Shown here: piece after piece, positions 27,901 through 36,293 of the stretch | Layout of the letters: the number at the start of each line of letters is the position of its first letter | Numbering within the stretch: the stretch's first letter is position 1 | Origin: an uncultured Bacteroidales bacterium | Lineage (GTDB): Bacteria > Bacteroidota > Bacteroidia > Bacteroidales > Muribaculaceae | DNA length: 64,000 nt | Direction: 5' to 3' | Assembly: GCA_902774055.1 (NCBI GenBank) | Contig: CACYGX010000006.1 | Span: 36,243-100,242, forward strand | Program-made: the position numbers and the translations under genes | The notes under the pieces: model-generated | The model's database searches: none | Told to the model about the DNA's origin: nothing | The model's input: the letters and a program-made list of their open reading frames with translations, nothing else

Positions 27901-27927
27901 TTGACTGGCGAAAGATTGCTATCTTTG
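27901..27927 (+). promoter_or_regulatory. promoter of the ATP-grasp-like gene
   Basis: TATCTTTG at 27920-27927 with TTG at 27901-27903 (16-base spacer), seven bases before the ATG. Confidence 0.65.
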
Positions 27928-27934
27928 CCGAGAG

Positions 27935-28972
27935 ATGAAAGAAGTCTATCTTTTCAATCCGGAGCATGACTTGGCGCTGGCCCATGGAGCGCACAATTAT
28001 ACGGCACCGCCGTTTGCCCGCCAGTTCCGTCATGACCTGCGGTTGCTGCCGTCGTGGGTAGCACCTGCTGGTTCCTATATTGCCATCCCTGACGATTGCC
28101 CGATGGAGGAGGACCGCCGCTGGCTCCATGACCATCATCTCGATATAACCCCCGTCCCTATCAGCAAAATCGCTGAGTTGGGCCCATGCTGCATCCGTCC
28201 TTGGGGCTGGGATGCCACGTTGCGCTACCAGTTGCTGCAAGCGGGCGTTTCGCCTGACAATCTGCCCACCGATGAGCAACTGGACTGGATTCGCCGCTTG
28301 TCACATCGTCGCACAACCATCGCCGTGCATGAGGCTCTGGGTATGGCAACAACGCCGTGTCCTGTGGAGTTGAGCACTCAAGAGGAGGTGACTGCATTCA
28401 TGAATGAGCATCCAGGCTGTTACTTGAAGATGCCGTGGTCGGGCAGCGGTAAGGGCATCTACCGCGTTCTTGACCCTCAGGGAGACAACCATGTGCGCCA
28501 CTGGATAGACGGGGCGTTGCGGCGCCAGGGGTCGCTCCTGTGTGAAGTGGGACTGGACCGGGTGCAAGACTTTGCCATCGAGTGTGAATGCCGTGACGGA
28601 GGGACCCAGTTGACAGGCTACTCGATTTTTGAGAGCGATTTCCACAGCCAGTTTGGCACGGGCATCGTTGCCCCGATGGAGGAATTACACGAGATGCTGC
28701 TGGGCATGTATCCCGAGCTTGACGTAGTGATTGGTCAACTCATTATGGCCATCAACGACCTTATTGCTCCTCACTATAATGGGCCTTTAGGCATCGATAT
28801 GATGCTCTATTGGGACAATAATGGCAAACTCGCCCTAAACCCCTGCGTGGAAATCAACTTGCGCATGACGATGGGCATGGTCACGGCCGCTATGGGCAGC
28901 CGTCATGCCATGCGTGGGCATTTTTCAATACGGTTTGATCAATCGCGTTACTCCGTTTCCTTATCAAGGTAG
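27935..28972 (+). CDS. ATP-grasp-like protein of unknown function
   Basis: 345 residues, no signal peptide. It opens with LFNPEHDLALA, which marks a bacteroidal family of unknown role. The middle YLKMPWSGSGKGIY looks like an ATP-grasp glycine-rich loop, and the end LNPCVEINLRMTMG resembles the metal-binding E-x-N motif of that superfamily, so an ATP-dependent carboxylate ligase is a reasonable inference. The substrate is unknown. The last 25 bases overlap the convergent M15 peptidase gene in antisense. Confidence 0.7.
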   Translation: MKEVYLFNPEHDLALAHGAHNYTAPPFARQFRHDLRLLPSWVAPAGSYIAIPDDCPMEEDRRWLHDHHLDITPVPISKIAELGPCCIRPWGWDATLRYQLLQAGVSPDNLPTDEQLDWIRRLSHRRTTIAVHEALGMATTPCPVELSTQEEVTAFMNEHPGCYLKMPWSGSGKGIYRVLDPQGDNHVRHWIDGALRRQGSLLCEVGLDRVQDFAIECECRDGGTQLTGYSIFESDFHSQFGTGIVAPMEELHEMLLGMYPELDVVIGQLIMAINDLIAPHYNGPLGIDMMLYWDNNGKLALNPCVEINLRMTMGMVTAAMGSRHAMRGHFSIRFDQSRYSVSLSR

Positions 28973-29910
28973 TAGGCGTAGTACTCGTCGAAGGTGATGT
29001 CTTCGTCATGGACTCGTTTGGCGGTCTCTAGACCCACATAGCGCAGGTGCCAAGGCTCATAGGCAAAACCAAAGACCTGTGACTGCTTCTTGGGGTAGCG
29101 CAGGATGAAGCCATATTCATGGCAATGCTCCCGCATCCACACGCCCTCCTCAGATGTGTCAAAAGGCCATCTCATGGGATGCTGCCGTGAAGTGACGTCA
29201 ATGGCGAAACCCGTCTGGTGTTCGCTGCTACCTGCTCGAGCGGCATATCCTTTTGGATTGCGCTTGTAGGTTCCTATCTGATCCTCGTAGGAGCGGTAGG
29301 CCGAGTTGACCATCAACTGGGCATCAGTCTGTTCTTTACAGGCCTTTTGCATCGCCATGAATGCGTCAACCACAACACGCTGAGCCTTCTGATCCTCATA
29401 GCAGTAGCTCTTACTGAACGTTGCCAGGCTGTCTGGCTTGTAGTTCTCATCCAGGTAATGGCGGCCATTGACCAGCATCAGTGGGCCCTTACTGGTGTCG
29501 CAGGGTACTGCATATGATTCTCGGTCCTGGTCGGCACCAATGTTGACCAGCGCAATAATGTTGCTGAGCGGAGTGCCTGTCTCAACCTTCTTGTTGAAGG
29601 CAAGATAGCGGTCAAAATTCTTAAGGATGAAGTATCGCTCACTCAAGATGGGGTAGGCCAGGGTGTCATGCTCCTGGCGGGCGATGAGCGAGTCGGCTTG
29701 GGCATCTCTTAAGGTCGCGGCAAGGACCCGGGCTTCCTCGATGGGGTAGCCCAACTTGTAAATCTTGCACTCGTTGCTGTTGAGATAAACAATACCTTGG
29801 CAACTCTTGACCAGCACAAGCAGGACCAGCAATGCGGCTACGGCGACAGGCCCCGTCATCCACAGGTGATCACGGTTGAAGTATTGCTTGAAATCTTTAA
29901 TGGGGGTCAT
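28948..29910 (-). CDS. M15-family D-alanyl-D-alanine carboxypeptidase
   Basis: A 320-residue VanY-like zinc peptidase. A single membrane anchor at about residues 18-38 puts the enzyme in the periplasm. The zinc motif is SSEHQTGFAID (H...D) with the second site EPWHLRYVG; SAYRSYEDQ is also conserved. It trims the terminal D-Ala of peptidoglycan stems. An N-terminal extension of about 140 residues precedes the catalytic domain and has no recognised fold. It lies six bases after msrA, so the two share a transcript. Confidence 0.9.
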   Translation of the reverse strand: MTPIKDFKQYFNRDHLWMTGPVAVAALLVLLVLVKSCQGIVYLNSNECKIYKLGYPIEEARVLAATLRDAQADSLIARQEHDTLAYPILSERYFILKNFDRYLAFNKKVETGTPLSNIIALVNIGADQDRESYAVPCDTSKGPLMLVNGRHYLDENYKPDSLATFSKSYCYEDQKAQRVVVDAFMAMQKACKEQTDAQLMVNSAYRSYEDQIGTYKRNPKGYAARAGSSEHQTGFAIDVTSRQHPMRWPFDTSEEGVWMREHCHEYGFILRYPKKQSQVFGFAYEPWHLRYVGLETAKRVHDEDITFDEYYAYYLDKETE

Positions 29911-29916
29911 GGGCCG

Positions 29917-30420
29917 TTAACGGTTGGCACGCTTGGCCATTTCGAACAGTTCCAGTGGCAAGTGGCAATAACCGTCGGGATTCTTGTCCAGATAGTCCTG
30001 GTGATACTCCTCGGCGCTGTAGAAATTCTTCAGCGGCAACAATTCCACGGCGAGCCTCAGCCGCACCTCGGCCTGCATGCGGTCATACACTGCCTGCAGC
30101 GTCGGCACGTCGGCCTCGTCGGTATAGTAGATGCCCGTGCGGTACTGGGTGCCTTTGTCGTGCCCCTGCTGGTTGACGCTTGTCGGGTCAATGGCCTTGA
30201 AGTACATCTCGGTGAGAAATTCCAGTGAGATGACATCGGGATTATAGACGATGCGCACCGTCTCGGCAAATCCCGTCTTGTCGGTACACACGTCTTGGTA
30301 GGTCGGGTTCTCGGTATGCCCGTTGGCATAGCCGACCTCGGTCTCCACGACGCCGTTCACCAGTTTGAAATAATGCTCTGTTCCCCAGAAACATCCACCT
30401 GCAAAATAAATCTCCTTCAT
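29917..30420 (-). CDS. msrA: peptide-methionine (S)-S-oxide reductase
   Basis: 167 residues. The catalytic cysteine is C10 in GGCFWGTEHYF; EVGYANGHTENPTYQ and the HDKGTQYRTGIYY segment are family hallmarks. It repairs oxidised methionine using thioredoxin. No fused MsrB domain is present. A TATCTTTG promoter element lies 22 bases upstream of its ATG, and it heads a two-gene operon with the M15 peptidase. Confidence 0.97.
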   Translation of the reverse strand: MKEIYFAGGCFWGTEHYFKLVNGVVETEVGYANGHTENPTYQDVCTDKTGFAETVRIVYNPDVISLEFLTEMYFKAIDPTSVNQQGHDKGTQYRTGIYYTDEADVPTLQAVYDRMQAEVRLRLAVELLPLKNFYSAEEYHQDYLDKNPDGYCHLPLELFEMAKRANR

Positions 30421-30441
30421 AGCTCTTACTTATTTTATTGG

Positions 30442-30449
30442 CAAAGATA
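30442..30449 (-). promoter_or_regulatory. -7 element of the msrA promoter
   Basis: TATCTTTG on the minus strand. Confidence 0.6.
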
Positions 30450-30566
30450 CATTATTTTTTCAACATCTTGTCCTTGGGGAAACACTTTTGTCTGCCCTAG
30501 TTTTGTATGGCGGACGATGAACTCGCAAAATGCTTAAACTTTCTTGCTTAATTCTAGTCTTAGTTG

Positions 30567-30574
30567 TAATTTTG
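30567..30574 (+). promoter_or_regulatory. -7 element of the DUF2520-maf-ABC operon
   Basis: TAATTTTG, eight bases before ATG 30583; it decides against the upstream ATG at 30544. Confidence 0.6.
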
Positions 30575-30582
30575 CAAGTTAT

Positions 30583-31362
30583 ATGAAACGAGTGGTTATC
30601 ATCGGTTCGGGTAATGTGGCGACCAGTCTGGCGCATGGATTGGTGGCACGATGTGAGGTGGCGCAGATCTATAGCCGCCAGTTGATTCACGCCCAGGCGC
30701 TAGCCTCGGCTATTGGCTGCAAGAATGCTACTGACGACCTGGGCGCGCTCGTCCCCGATGCTGACGTCTATATCATCGCCGTGCGTGATGACGCCATTGC
30801 CGATGTCGTGACGGCGACACCCGACAATGGCGCACTGTGGATCCACACTTCCGGAAGCAAGCCGATTGACCTGTTCGTCGGCAAGCGGACGCGTTATGGC
30901 GTCTTGTGGCCCATGCAGTCGTTTTCGCGCGAGATGGTTGTGCCTCTCGATGATGTACACTTCTTTGCCGAGGCCAGCAACAAGGGCGTGCTGAGTGACC
31001 TGATGGACTTTGGACATCTGCTTTCTTGCCACATCATCGAGGCCGACAGCAAGAAGCGCCGCCAACTGCATGTCGCATCGGTCTTCTCGTGCAACTTTGC
31101 CAACCACATGTGGACGCTGGCAGCCGAAGTCCTTGATGATGCAGACTTGCCCTTTGACGCGCTGAAGCCGCTCATTCGCACCACTGTCGATAAACTTGAC
31201 CGCCTGGCGCCCTCACAGTCACAGACGGGGCCCGCCATTCGCCACGATCGTCAGGTCATCGACAGTCACCTGTCGATGCTCGACGGGGACAAGCGTGACA
31301 TCTATGACATGCTAACACAATCTATCATGAAACATCATCCACTTGACGACAATGCTCAATAA
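30583..31362 (+). CDS. Rossmann-like / DUF2520 domain protein
   Basis: 259 residues. An N-terminal NAD(P)-binding fold (VVIIGSGNVATSLA) resembles the F420-dependent NADP oxidoreductase group; the C-terminal half (DSKKRRQLHVASVFSCNFANH) matches DUF2520. Proteins of this architecture are predicted oxidoreductases with ketopantoate/pyrroline reductase-like folds; the substrate is unknown. The next gene, maf, begins 11 bases before this stop, so translation is coupled. Confidence 0.85.
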   Translation: MKRVVIIGSGNVATSLAHGLVARCEVAQIYSRQLIHAQALASAIGCKNATDDLGALVPDADVYIIAVRDDAIADVVTATPDNGALWIHTSGSKPIDLFVGKRTRYGVLWPMQSFSREMVVPLDDVHFFAEASNKGVLSDLMDFGHLLSCHIIEADSKKRRQLHVASVFSCNFANHMWTLAAEVLDDADLPFDALKPLIRTTVDKLDRLAPSQSQTGPAIRHDRQVIDSHLSMLDGDKRDIYDMLTQSIMKHHPLDDNAQ

Positions 31363-31927
31363 TCTTGATAAATATGATGTGGTACTGGGCAGCAACTCGC
31401 CTCGACGTCGGGAACTGCTCAACGACATGGGCGTGAAATTCCGTGTCGAGGCCATCGAGGGGATAGATGAAACCTATCCCGCTAACCTGCCTGTCGAAGA
31501 TATTCCCGTGTACCTTGCCCGCATCAAGGCCGAGGGGCATCCGCTCCAGGACGGCGAACTTCTTATCACTGCCGACACCGTTGTCGTCCTTGACGAGGAA
31601 GTACTGGGCAAACCGGTTGGCGAGGCCGATGCCCACCGCATGCTGCGTGCCCTTTCGGGTCGTGCCCACCGGGTCATCAGCGGCGTGTGCGTCTCGACAC
31701 GCGACCGCGTTGAGTCCTTTGCCGACACGAGTGTCGTCCATTTTGCCGACCTCACGGATGACGAAATCGACTACTACATCGAGTATTACCGCCCCCTGGA
31801 CAAGGCGGGCGCCTATGGTATCCAGGAATGGATCGGCAACATCGGCATCTCGGGCATTAACGGCGATTTCTATAATGTGATGGGCCTGCCCACACGCAAA
31901 CTCTATCAACTGTTGAAAACATTCTAA
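31352..31927 (+). CDS. maf: Maf family nucleotide pyrophosphatase
   Basis: 191 residues from ATG 31352. The Maf signature is complete: LGSNSPRRRELL, the ITADTVV strand, GKPVGEADA, SGRAHRVISGVC, and the GAYGIQEWIGNIG end. Members hydrolyse dTTP, UTP or modified nucleotides as a house-cleaning step and have been linked to septum formation. The start overlaps the DUF2520 gene; the stop and the next ATG overlap by one base (TAATG). Confidence 0.94.
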   Translation: MLNNLDKYDVVLGSNSPRRRELLNDMGVKFRVEAIEGIDETYPANLPVEDIPVYLARIKAEGHPLQDGELLITADTVVVLDEEVLGKPVGEADAHRMLRALSGRAHRVISGVCVSTRDRVESFADTSVVHFADLTDDEIDYYIEYYRPLDKAGAYGIQEWIGNIGISGINGDFYNVMGLPTRKLYQLLKTF

Positions 31928-32589
31928 TGAATATCGATATGAAAGACTGCATGAGAAATATCTGGCTTGTGGTAATGCTCGTTTGCTCGCTTCATTCTCT
32001 GGCGGGCGAACAGGAATTGCGCGACACGGTCTATTTTTACAATAACTGGGAACAGATGTTTAACCTGGATCCCAAAGGAATTGTTGTCGATCCCTACATC
32101 GAGCAAATGTCGCCCTTTGAACTACACTTCTACATGTCGGAAGACGAACTCAGTGAAATGATTGTGAAGAAGCACATTGCCGCTTCACTGGGCGACAGCG
32201 TCATGCTCATCAACACATACTACCTCAGTAAGAATTTCAAGGGCGACGCCAACCGGCTAAGTGGATTCATACCCGTCTTCTTTAACGATAAAGTGGCCTA
32301 TGCCGTTTATACTGGCGACCCCAGTGTGAAGGAAATCTTGTTCGGCTCATCTGAAGATGATGAATGGTTGATGGAATATTATTACATTGATTTCCAGAAC
32401 AATAAAGTGAAACGGGTTACTCCATCTGTGCTGAGTGAATTGCTTGAGGACTACCATGACCTGAAAGTGAGATACGAGGGCATGAAGGACTATAAGAAGC
32501 GGCACATTATCGAGTACTATTTCCTCAAGTATGTTGAGCGTGCCACTCAAGACATTATGCGTCCTAGCATCTTCAACTTTGTCGAATAA
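31927..32589 (+). CDS. exported protein of unknown function
   Basis: 220 residues, with a signal peptide ending near residue 27 (HSLAGEQ). No family recognised with confidence; it resembles uncharacterised bacteroidal periplasmic proteins of the DUF6563 kind. It has no cysteine-containing motif after the signal, and its C-terminal third is helix-rich and basic. One-base overlap with maf and an 18-base gap to the ABC binding protein place it in the middle of the operon. Confidence 0.65.
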   Translation: MNIDMKDCMRNIWLVVMLVCSLHSLAGEQELRDTVYFYNNWEQMFNLDPKGIVVDPYIEQMSPFELHFYMSEDELSEMIVKKHIAASLGDSVMLINTYYLSKNFKGDANRLSGFIPVFFNDKVAYAVYTGDPSVKEILFGSSEDDEWLMEYYYIDFQNNKVKRVTPSVLSELLEDYHDLKVRYEGMKDYKKRHIIEYYFLKYVERATQDIMRPSIFNFVE

Positions 32590-32607
32590 TCTCAGAAACT
32601 TATCCCC

Positions 32608-33723
32608 ATGCGACGATATCTGCTGTTAACCCTCCTCCCGGCCTTGCTGCTGTTGACTGCCTGTTTCAAGGGCGGCAATAGTGGCGTGACGTTAAGCGTT
32701 CAGGATTCTGTGATTACCCGTGCCCAGTTGCTGTCGATGCAGCGAACGCCGGGCTACACCCTGGTTACCATCGCTGACCCCTGGAAGGGTGGGGTACTGC
32801 ACCGCTACGTGCTGGTGCCGCGCGACTCGACCATTCCTGATGGTTTGCCCGATGGCACGCTGGTGCGTACGCCCATTCGCCAAGCGCTGGTCTATTCGTC
32901 GGTTCACACGAGCCTCATGGATGAGTTGGGCGCCATTGCTGCCGTGCGCGGTGTGGTGGATAGCCAGTATTTTATCGACACGACCATCGTTAACGGGGTG
33001 GCGCAGGGCACCATCGCCGACTGCGGCAACTCGATGAATCCTACTGTCGAGCGTGTCATCGACATGCAACCCGACGCGATCCTGCTCTCGCCCTATCAGG
33101 ACGCCAGTTATGGGCAGATTGCCAGCCTGGACATCCCTATCATCGAGTGTGCTGATTATTTGGAATATGATCCGTTGGGCAGGGCCGAGTGGATGAAGTT
33201 CTACGGTGAGTTGCTGGAGCGGCGACAGGAGGCCGATAGCCTCTATCAGTCTGTTGTCGATGCTTACAATCGCGTGAAATCGCTGGCCGCCGATGCCAAG
33301 ACCCATCCCACTGTGGTTACCGAAATGGTCATCAGCGGCGTGTGGAATGTTCCTGGCGGACAGAGTTATATGGCCCGCATCCTGGGTGACGCAGGCGGCA
33401 AGTACCTCTGGGCCGATGATAAAAATACGGGCTCTCTGGCGCTGGATTTCAACCAGGTCCTGGCCGTGGCCCAGAAAGCCGACTACTGGTTCATCAAGTG
33501 GACCAACATCAACACGTTGAAAGACTTGCAGGGCGCCTATGACCTGAACAAGGAGATGGAGGCGTTTAAGAATAAGCGCGTCTATGTCTGCGACACCGAC
33601 AAGACCCGCTTCTTTGACCGAATCCCCTTCCACCCCGAGGTGCTGCTGCAGGAATTTGCCTCAATCCTGCATCCTGAGTTGTTCCCCGACTTCACTAACC
33701 AGATGTATCACCACATTGACTGA
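32608..33723 (+). CDS. ABC importer substrate-binding lipoprotein (BtuF/FecB-like)
   Basis: 371 residues; lipobox LLTAC (cysteine about 19). The body is a class III periplasmic binding protein: VRGVVDSQYF, the MQPDAILLSPYQ strand and IIECADYLE, with a long helical linker. Such proteins deliver cobalamin, haem or ferric siderophores to FecCD-type permeases. It is followed within 7 bases by the permease. No B12 riboswitch or Fur-like site was seen, so corrinoid versus iron chelate stays open. Confidence 0.88.
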   Translation: MRRYLLLTLLPALLLLTACFKGGNSGVTLSVQDSVITRAQLLSMQRTPGYTLVTIADPWKGGVLHRYVLVPRDSTIPDGLPDGTLVRTPIRQALVYSSVHTSLMDELGAIAAVRGVVDSQYFIDTTIVNGVAQGTIADCGNSMNPTVERVIDMQPDAILLSPYQDASYGQIASLDIPIIECADYLEYDPLGRAEWMKFYGELLERRQEADSLYQSVVDAYNRVKSLAADAKTHPTVVTEMVISGVWNVPGGQSYMARILGDAGGKYLWADDKNTGSLALDFNQVLAVAQKADYWFIKWTNINTLKDLQGAYDLNKEMEAFKNKRVYVCDTDKTRFFDRIPFHPEVLLQEFASILHPELFPDFTNQMYHHID

Positions 33724-33730
33724 TTCCCCG

Positions 33731-34765
33731 ATGACATATCGCCGCTTTGTCGTCACGCTTGTCGCCTTGACGCTGTTGCTGGTGCTCCTGGCGCTGGCCT
33801 GCCTCGTCTTTGGCTCGGTGGAGATCCCCATGGGCAGCATTCTGGACATCGTCACGGGCAAGGGCAGTGAAAACAAGGCTTGGGAAATCATTATCTTGAA
33901 ATCCCGCATTCCCATGATTGCCACGGCGGCACTGGCGGGAGCAGCATTGTCCATCTCGGGTCTGTTGCTGCAGACCACCTTCAATAACCCGCTGGCGGGT
34001 CCATCGATCCTGGGTGTCTCGTCGGGCGCCGGCTTGGGTGTCGCCATCGTCATCCTGGCCATGGGAGGCTCGTTGGGCGGTCTGCTGGGCGAGAATGTGG
34101 GCAGTTACATGGCTATACTTGTGGGAGCCCTTCTTGGCGCTGGCGCCGTGCTGCTGGTACTTATCGCCTTCTCGGCTATTGTGCGCAGCAACACGATGCT
34201 GCTCATCATCGGCATTCTCGTGAGTTACCTGACATCGAGCGTCGTGCAGTTGCTCAACTCGGTGGCTACTGAAGAGGGCGTGCACAATTACGTCTCATGG
34301 GGCTTCGGTAACTTTTCGGGCGTGAGCGTGGCCCAGATGCCCGTCTATGCGGGTGTCATTATCTTGGCGCTCATCGGCTCGGCACTCATGGTCAAGCCCT
34401 TGAACGCCCTGTTGCTGGGAGCCCGATATGCCCAAAACCTCGGCATCAACGTGTCGCACACCCGCAACATCCTCTTGATCATCACGGGCATCCTGACCGC
34501 CGTGGTGACCGCCTTCTGCGGCCCTATCGGGTTTATCGGCTTGGTAGTGCCTCACATCGCCCGCATGTCGCTAGGCACGAGCAACCATAGCCGATTGGTG
34601 CCCGCAACCATCCTCTCGGGGGCCGTCATCGCATTGCTGTGTTGCCTGGTCAGCGTGTGCAACCCTCACGGCATTATTCCCATCAATGCCATCACGCCCA
34701 TCATCGGTGTGCCCATCATTCTCTACATCATTCTCAACCGTCGGCGAATCAACTATTTTAATTGA
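33731..34765 (+). CDS. FecCD/BtuC-family ABC permease
   Basis: 344 residues from ATG 33731, the codon at which the first membrane helix starts. About ten membrane helices; conserved motifs are RIPMIATAALAGAALSISG, NPLAGPSILGVSSGA and the GPIGFIGLVVPHIAR cytoplasmic loop that couples to the ATPase. It works as a homodimer with the binding protein upstream and the ATPase downstream, whose ATG lies two bases after this stop. Confidence 0.94.
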   Translation: MTYRRFVVTLVALTLLLVLLALACLVFGSVEIPMGSILDIVTGKGSENKAWEIIILKSRIPMIATAALAGAALSISGLLLQTTFNNPLAGPSILGVSSGAGLGVAIVILAMGGSLGGLLGENVGSYMAILVGALLGAGAVLLVLIAFSAIVRSNTMLLIIGILVSYLTSSVVQLLNSVATEEGVHNYVSWGFGNFSGVSVAQMPVYAGVIILALIGSALMVKPLNALLLGARYAQNLGINVSHTRNILLIITGILTAVVTAFCGPIGFIGLVVPHIARMSLGTSNHSRLVPATILSGAVIALLCCLVSVCNPHGIIPINAITPIIGVPIILYIILNRRRINYFN

Positions 34766-34767
34766 AC

Positions 34768-35550
34768 ATGAACACGAACACGATACTTAAGACCAACAAT
34801 TTGGCGGTGGGTTACCGCAACGGCAAGCAGCAAGTGACCTTGCTCAGCGGGCTCAACCTGAGCCTCGAGCGCGGTAAACTGGTCGCTCTGCTGGGGCAGA
34901 ACGGTGCAGGAAAATCGACCCTGCTGCGGGCTCTCACCTGTGACGAGAGGCCGATAGACGGTACCATTGAGGCCAACGGCAAGAACCTTCTTGACATGCC
35001 TCAGCGCGAGCGTTCGCGCCTGCTGGGACTCGTTTCGACCGAGCGTATCCAGGCCGGTGCCCTTACCGTCACCGAGCTGGTGGGCTTGGGACGGCAACCG
35101 CATACGGGTTTCCTGGGGCGACTTGACGAAGAAGACCATGCCATCGTGCGTCAGTCTATGGCCGATGCGGGCATCATCGGCAAGGCTAATGAGTATGTCG
35201 CCTCGTTGAGTGACGGCGAGCGCCAGAAAGCGATGATTGCGCGTGCCCTGGCCCAACAGACGCCCATCATCATCCTCGATGAGCCGACGGCCTTTCTGGA
35301 CGTCGCAAGCCGCATCGAGACCATGCGTCTCTTGCAGACCCTGGCCCACGAACGCGACAAGGCGGTGCTGCTGTCCAGTCACGACATCTCCCAGTCGCTG
35401 ATGTTGGCCGACGAATTGTGGCTCATCACCACCGATCGCCAGGTGATCACGGGCACTACCCAAGAACTGATTGCTGATGGAGTCATGAACCGCCTCTTCA
35501 CCAACCGAGACATCTACTTCAATCCCACCATCCTCGACTACTCCTTCTGA
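34768..35550 (+). CDS. ABC importer ATP-binding protein (BtuD/FecE-like)
   Basis: 260 residues. Walker A is GQNGAGKST, the signature is LSDGERQK, Walker B is PIIILDEPTAFLD, and the switch histidine is in SSHD. It powers the adjacent permease. ATG 34768 is preferred to TTG 34762. It is the last gene of a six-gene operon starting at 30583. Confidence 0.95.
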   Translation: MNTNTILKTNNLAVGYRNGKQQVTLLSGLNLSLERGKLVALLGQNGAGKSTLLRALTCDERPIDGTIEANGKNLLDMPQRERSRLLGLVSTERIQAGALTVTELVGLGRQPHTGFLGRLDEEDHAIVRQSMADAGIIGKANEYVASLSDGERQKAMIARALAQQTPIIILDEPTAFLDVASRIETMRLLQTLAHERDKAVLLSSHDISQSLMLADELWLITTDRQVITGTTQELIADGVMNRLFTNRDIYFNPTILDYSF

Positions 35551-35661
35551 TAGGTTTTTTGTGCTATTTTATGGACTTAGGTAAGAGGTGTTAAATATGT
35601 AAATCACCCCAAAAATTTCGTTTTTACCCCTATTTATGCAACTTTTTGCCGTTTGCATAGA

Positions 35662-35714
35662 TAGTGCCGTAAAGCCCTATAAACACTGGCTTTAGCGCCA
35701 TTTTTGATGGCACT
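35662..35714 (+). other. hairpin-rich intergenic segment
   Basis: TAAAGCC (35670-35676) pairs with GGCTTTA (35688-35694), and an outer AGTGCC/GGCACT pair (35663-35668, 35709-35714) can enclose it. It lies downstream of the ABC operon and upstream of the next promoter, so it may be the operon's 3' end. The rest of this 247-base gap shows nothing else. Confidence 0.35.
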
Positions 35715-35740
35715 GGAGGGTCACTTTGTGGCCTGAAAAT

Positions 35741-35771
35741 TTGGTCAATTCAAATGATTTTCATACCTTTG
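35741..35771 (+). promoter_or_regulatory. promoter of the barrel-domain protein gene
   Basis: TACCTTTG at 35764-35771 with TTG at 35741-35743 and a 20-base spacer. Confidence 0.7.
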
Positions 35772-35797
35772 CGCTACAAACCAATTACTAACAACTT

Positions 35798-36184
35798 ATG
35801 CTAAGACGATTATTTTTAGCGCTTGCTGTTGTGATTGCTGTGTCTGCCGTGGGGCAGGATTTTAAATTGCATGCCACCAAATACCACCCTGGACAGGGCG
35901 GTGCTGGATGGGTAACAGCAAGTGGAGACCGAATCAATTATGATAAGTTGAAAAACTATCAGATTCGATGGGTCGCTCTCTCGCATGACATGTTCAAGCA
36001 ACATGGATTCAAAATGGGCGACGTTATTGTTGTGGAGAGTGAGTCCACCCCTGCTCTGAATGGCGAGTGGGTGGTGAAGGACAAAATGGGTCCTAGACTG
36101 CGCAAACGCATCGATTTCCTCACTCCCAAGGGTGACAAGTACAACTTTCGCAACGGTGCAGTCACCATCCGTAAGAAGAAATAA
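35798..36184 (+). CDS. small exported protein, 3D/double-psi-barrel-like
   Basis: 128 residues with a signal peptide of about 20 residues. The mature part (TASGDRINYDKL, WVALSHDMF, GDVIVVE, GEWVVKDKMGPR, IDFL) has the spacing of a 3D / RlpA-type double-psi beta-barrel with aspartates in KDKM and RIDF. Related domains act on or bind peptidoglycan. Basic C-terminus (IRKKK). Monocistronic, facing the S41 genes. Confidence 0.6.
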   Translation: MLRRLFLALAVVIAVSAVGQDFKLHATKYHPGQGGAGWVTASGDRINYDKLKNYQIRWVALSHDMFKQHGFKMGDVIVVESESTPALNGEWVVKDKMGPRLRKRIDFLTPKGDKYNFRNGAVTIRKKK

Positions 36185-36242
36185 GAGTTAACTCTAAAGG
36201 AATTCACCCCCCTCTGTTGGGTGATTCCCCTAAGAAATGGTT

Positions 36243-36273
36243 AAGACGGGACAGATTACCTCTGCCTCGTCTT
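36243..36273. terminator. bidirectional terminator between convergent genes
   Basis: 13-bp stem with wobbles (36243-36255 with 36261-36273), followed by GTTTTAT on the plus strand, between the barrel gene and the S41 operon end. Confidence 0.65.
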
Positions 36274-36293
36274 AGTCGTTTTATGAGATTGGG

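Noticed and set aside
32400-32608. Cobalamin riboswitch for the BtuFCD-like transporter
   Set aside because: The genes are inside an operon with 18-base spacing; no room for a riboswitch and no B12-box-like sequence was seen there or before 30583.
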